Assembly: GCA_903913365.1 (NCBI GenBank)
Contig: CAIWKW010000040.1
Span: 1 to 8,549 of the forward strand
Origin: Candidatus Doudnabacteria bacterium
GTDB taxonomy: Bacteria > Patescibacteriota > Doudnabacteria > UBA920
Direction of reading: 5' to 3'
Length of the DNA: 8,549 nt
Shown: piece after piece, positions 7,306 through 8,549 of the stretch
Position numbering within the stretch: position 1 is the first letter of the stretch
How the letters are laid out: each line of letters opens with the position of its first letter
The notes under the pieces: generated by a model
Database searches by the model: none
Seen by the model: only the letters and a program-made list of their open reading frames with translations
What the model was told of the DNA's origin: nothing
Program-made: the position numbers and the translations under genes

Positions 7306-7325
7306 AGCGTTACCTTTTTGGCTCC
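7306..7325 (+). repeat. Left terminal inverted repeat of the insertion sequence
   Basis: AGCGTTACCTTTTTGGCTCC; its reverse complement is found at 8527-8546 with no mismatch. The similarity ends abruptly on both sides, so this core marks the element end to within a base or two. Confidence 0.92.
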
Positions 7326-7387
7326 CAGAAACGCCTAAAACTGCCATTTTCTGCTATGCTTAAGCGTTAAAATCTTTAAATTCGTAC

Positions 7388-7394
7388 GAAAGGA
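7388..7394 (+). promoter_or_regulatory. Ribosome binding site for the transposase start
   Basis: GAAAGGA ends seven bases before ATG 7402, a good spacing. It points to 7402 as the true start, although that frame alone stays open for only 21 codons. It also overlaps another ATG at 7394 that would read only Met-Gln before TAA (7400-7402). Confidence 0.65.
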
Positions 7395-7401
7395 TGCAAT
7401 A

Positions 7402-8542
7402 ATGGCAAATATTTCAAAAAAAATCTCGCTATTCCTGTCCGAACTGCCACAGCAACAATGTAATTAAGAAAGCCACCAGGAACGGCAAAAGACGTTTCCT
7501 TTGTAAAGAAAACAATCATTGGTTTGAAATTAATTTTAACCACCACAATCCGGAAAGCTCTCCACTCTGGATTCAGCACATGGACGGCACGCCGTTTAGA
7601 AAGCTGGGCGACCAACATGGCTACTCAGCGGGCAAGCAGGTATTTTTAAAAGTCCAGACAGAAATTAACCAGTTGCCCTGGAACTGGCAGCTGACCAAAG
7701 ATTTATGCGACCCTAAAAGGTTTTGTCTCCGCCTGGTCATCGACGGCAAATATATTAACGTCCAGGGCTTTGAACAAAAGATTCCCTTTATCTACGGCAT
7801 AGACTATTTAACCCACGACATTATCCACGGCGACTTATTCCCGGCAGAGGACGAAGTGGCCTTCTCCCAGTTCTTCCAAAAACTTTATGACCTTGGTTAC
7901 GATTTAGAAATTGTCATTGCCGATGACCGCGCCGGATTAAAACAGGCTTTAAACAAGGTCTTTCCCTACGCAAAACTCCAACTCTGCCAAAACCATTATG
8001 TGGAAAACATCCGGATAGATTTAAATTTTAGAAGCAGCGACAGATACCATCATTTTTTTAATTCCCTAGTCAAGCATGTGTTTACCGCTTCCGAGGATAA
8101 AATCACCGAGGGCTTAATGCATGTGTTTCATAACCGGACTGAGGGAAAAAGGATGCTCCAGAATATCGTCACCAAGATAAAAGCGCGGCAGGAAGATTTG
8201 TTTAACTATTTCCGTTTTAAAGACTGCCCGAACACCACCAACATAATTGAAAGTTACAACTCCCACTTCCAAGCACGCTTAAAAAGCATCAGAAGTTTCC
8301 AGAGTTTTGAATCCGCCAGAAAGTGGCTCAACGCTTACATCATCCGGAGGCGAACAAAAAAGTTTACCGACTGCAAGAAAAAATTTAAGCATTTAAACGG
8401 CCATGCGGCTTTAGAGCTTACCATTAAAAAACAGGCCGCTTGGCCTGAGGTTCTAAAAGATTTAGGAATTAATAGAGTAACTTATTTTGATTTTGAAGAA
8501 AATTTTCCGGAAAAAACCGACTATCAGGAGCCAAAAAGGTAA
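7402..8542 (+). CDS. DDE transposase with a frame change at an A8 run
   Basis: Read as one 379-residue protein, it starts MANISKK from ATG 7402, shifts +1 at the A8 run (7416-7423), then continues SRYSCPNCHSNN to TAA 8540-8542. The main frame has no ATG, GTG or TTG between the stop at 7400-7402 and ATG 7580. Starting at 7580 gives 320 residues, loses the zinc ribbon and has no ribosome binding site. The zinc ribbon uses Cys12, Cys15, Cys34 and perhaps His39. The DDE core likely uses Asp114 (RLVIDGKY), Asp174 (VIADDRAGL) and Glu283 (TTNIIESYN), with the LCQNHY motif between the last two. A Lys/Arg-rich C-terminal region follows. The product should bind the inverted repeats and move the element. 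Its stop codon lies inside the right inverted repeat. Whether the frame change is programmed, a mutation or a sequencing error cannot be told here. Confidence 0.8.
7416..7423 (+). other. Run of eight A at the transposase frame junction
   Basis: In the ATG frame the run reads TCA AAA AAA ATC and that frame ends at TAA 7465-7467. Loss of one A, or a +1 (equally -2) shift, joins it to the frame carrying the zinc ribbon and DDE core. A -1 shift instead leads to TAA at 7461-7463 and does not work. Runs of this length are known sites of transcriptional slippage in several insertion sequences, and also of sequencing error. Confidence 0.6.
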
Positions 8543-8546
8543 CGCT
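8527..8546 (-). repeat. Right terminal inverted repeat of the insertion sequence
   Basis: GGAGCCAAAAAGGTAACGCT, the exact reverse complement of 7306-7325. It overlaps the last codons of the transposase (Glu-Pro-Lys-Arg and the stop), so the repeat is partly coding. Confidence 0.92.
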
Positions 8547-8549
8547 TGC

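Larger units (their letters stand above)
7306..8546 (+). mobile_element. Insertion sequence with zinc-ribbon/DDE transposase, MULE/IS256-like
   Basis: About 1.24 kb bounded by perfect 20-bp inverted repeats and holding one transposase gene with 5' leader. The left end interrupts a minus-strand gene, and the right end lies three bases before the end of the window. The ends may extend by a base or two. A target-site duplication cannot be tested because only TGC is visible beyond the right repeat. Family placement rests on the transposase: an IS1-InsA-like zinc ribbon plus a DDE core with the IES-YN motif shared by IS256 and MULE-type transposases. No passenger gene is present. Confidence 0.87.

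Noticed and set aside
7083..7370. Plus-strand open frame of 95 codons between receiver and transposase
   Set aside because: It crosses the element boundary and the left inverted repeat, and it is antisense to the minus-strand remnant, which has the better protein character.
7341..7372. Promoter for the transposase (TATGCT or TAAAAT as -10)
   Set aside because: No -35 hexamer with proper spacing accompanies either candidate.
7298..8549. Target-site duplication around the insertion sequence
   Set aside because: Only three bases (TGC) are visible right of the element, and TGC is not found in the last twelve bases left of it, so no duplication can be claimed.

Overview
The window looks like a piece of a small-genome bacterium of the Candidate Phyla Radiation (Patescibacteria, Parcubacteria-like). 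This is inferred from recalled family style, not from a search. The histidine kinase and stand-alone receiver have the wording typical of that group (SLASHQLRTP, receiver ending in NYLVKADW...KIKEKV). The DsbA-like protein is tethered by one N-terminal helix and an Ala/Pro/Gln linker, and two of the genes lack a visible Shine-Dalgarno sequence. Reading frames fit the standard bacterial code; no UGA recoding is needed.

Layout, left to right. (1) 12-3731 (+): a 1239-residue secreted or surface protein. It is a string of Ig-like and other beta modules, two of them internally duplicated, ending in a C-terminal LysM peptidoglycan-binding domain. A rho-independent terminator follows at 3750-3780. 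(2) 3809-4630 (+): a membrane-anchored DsbA/thioredoxin-like oxidoreductase with a CPYC active site. (3) 4753-6561 (+): a two-helix membrane histidine kinase with two PAS domains, followed by 6607-6972 (+), a receiver-only response regulator. This is a two-component pair with no DNA-binding output, and it ends at a strong terminator at 6981-7016. (4) 7037-7305 (-): the 3' remnant of a converging gene, probably another secreted protein, cut off where an insertion sequence begins. (5) 7306-8546: an apparently complete insertion sequence with perfect 20-bp terminal inverted repeats and a zinc-ribbon plus DDE (MULE/IS256-like) transposase. The well-placed ATG and the main frame of the transposase are separated by a frame change at a run of eight A.

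The first three units fit an envelope theme: a wall-bound surface protein, an oxidoreductase that could form disulfides outside the membrane, and a signalling pair. The surface protein itself has no obvious cysteines, so a direct enzyme-substrate link is not supported. The most notable points are the transposase frame break at the A8 tract, the gene truncated by the element, and the near-identical duplicated module inside the surface protein. No tRNA, rRNA, CRISPR array, riboswitch or replication origin was recognised. No stretch longer than 300 bases lacks a gene, remnant or mobile element.
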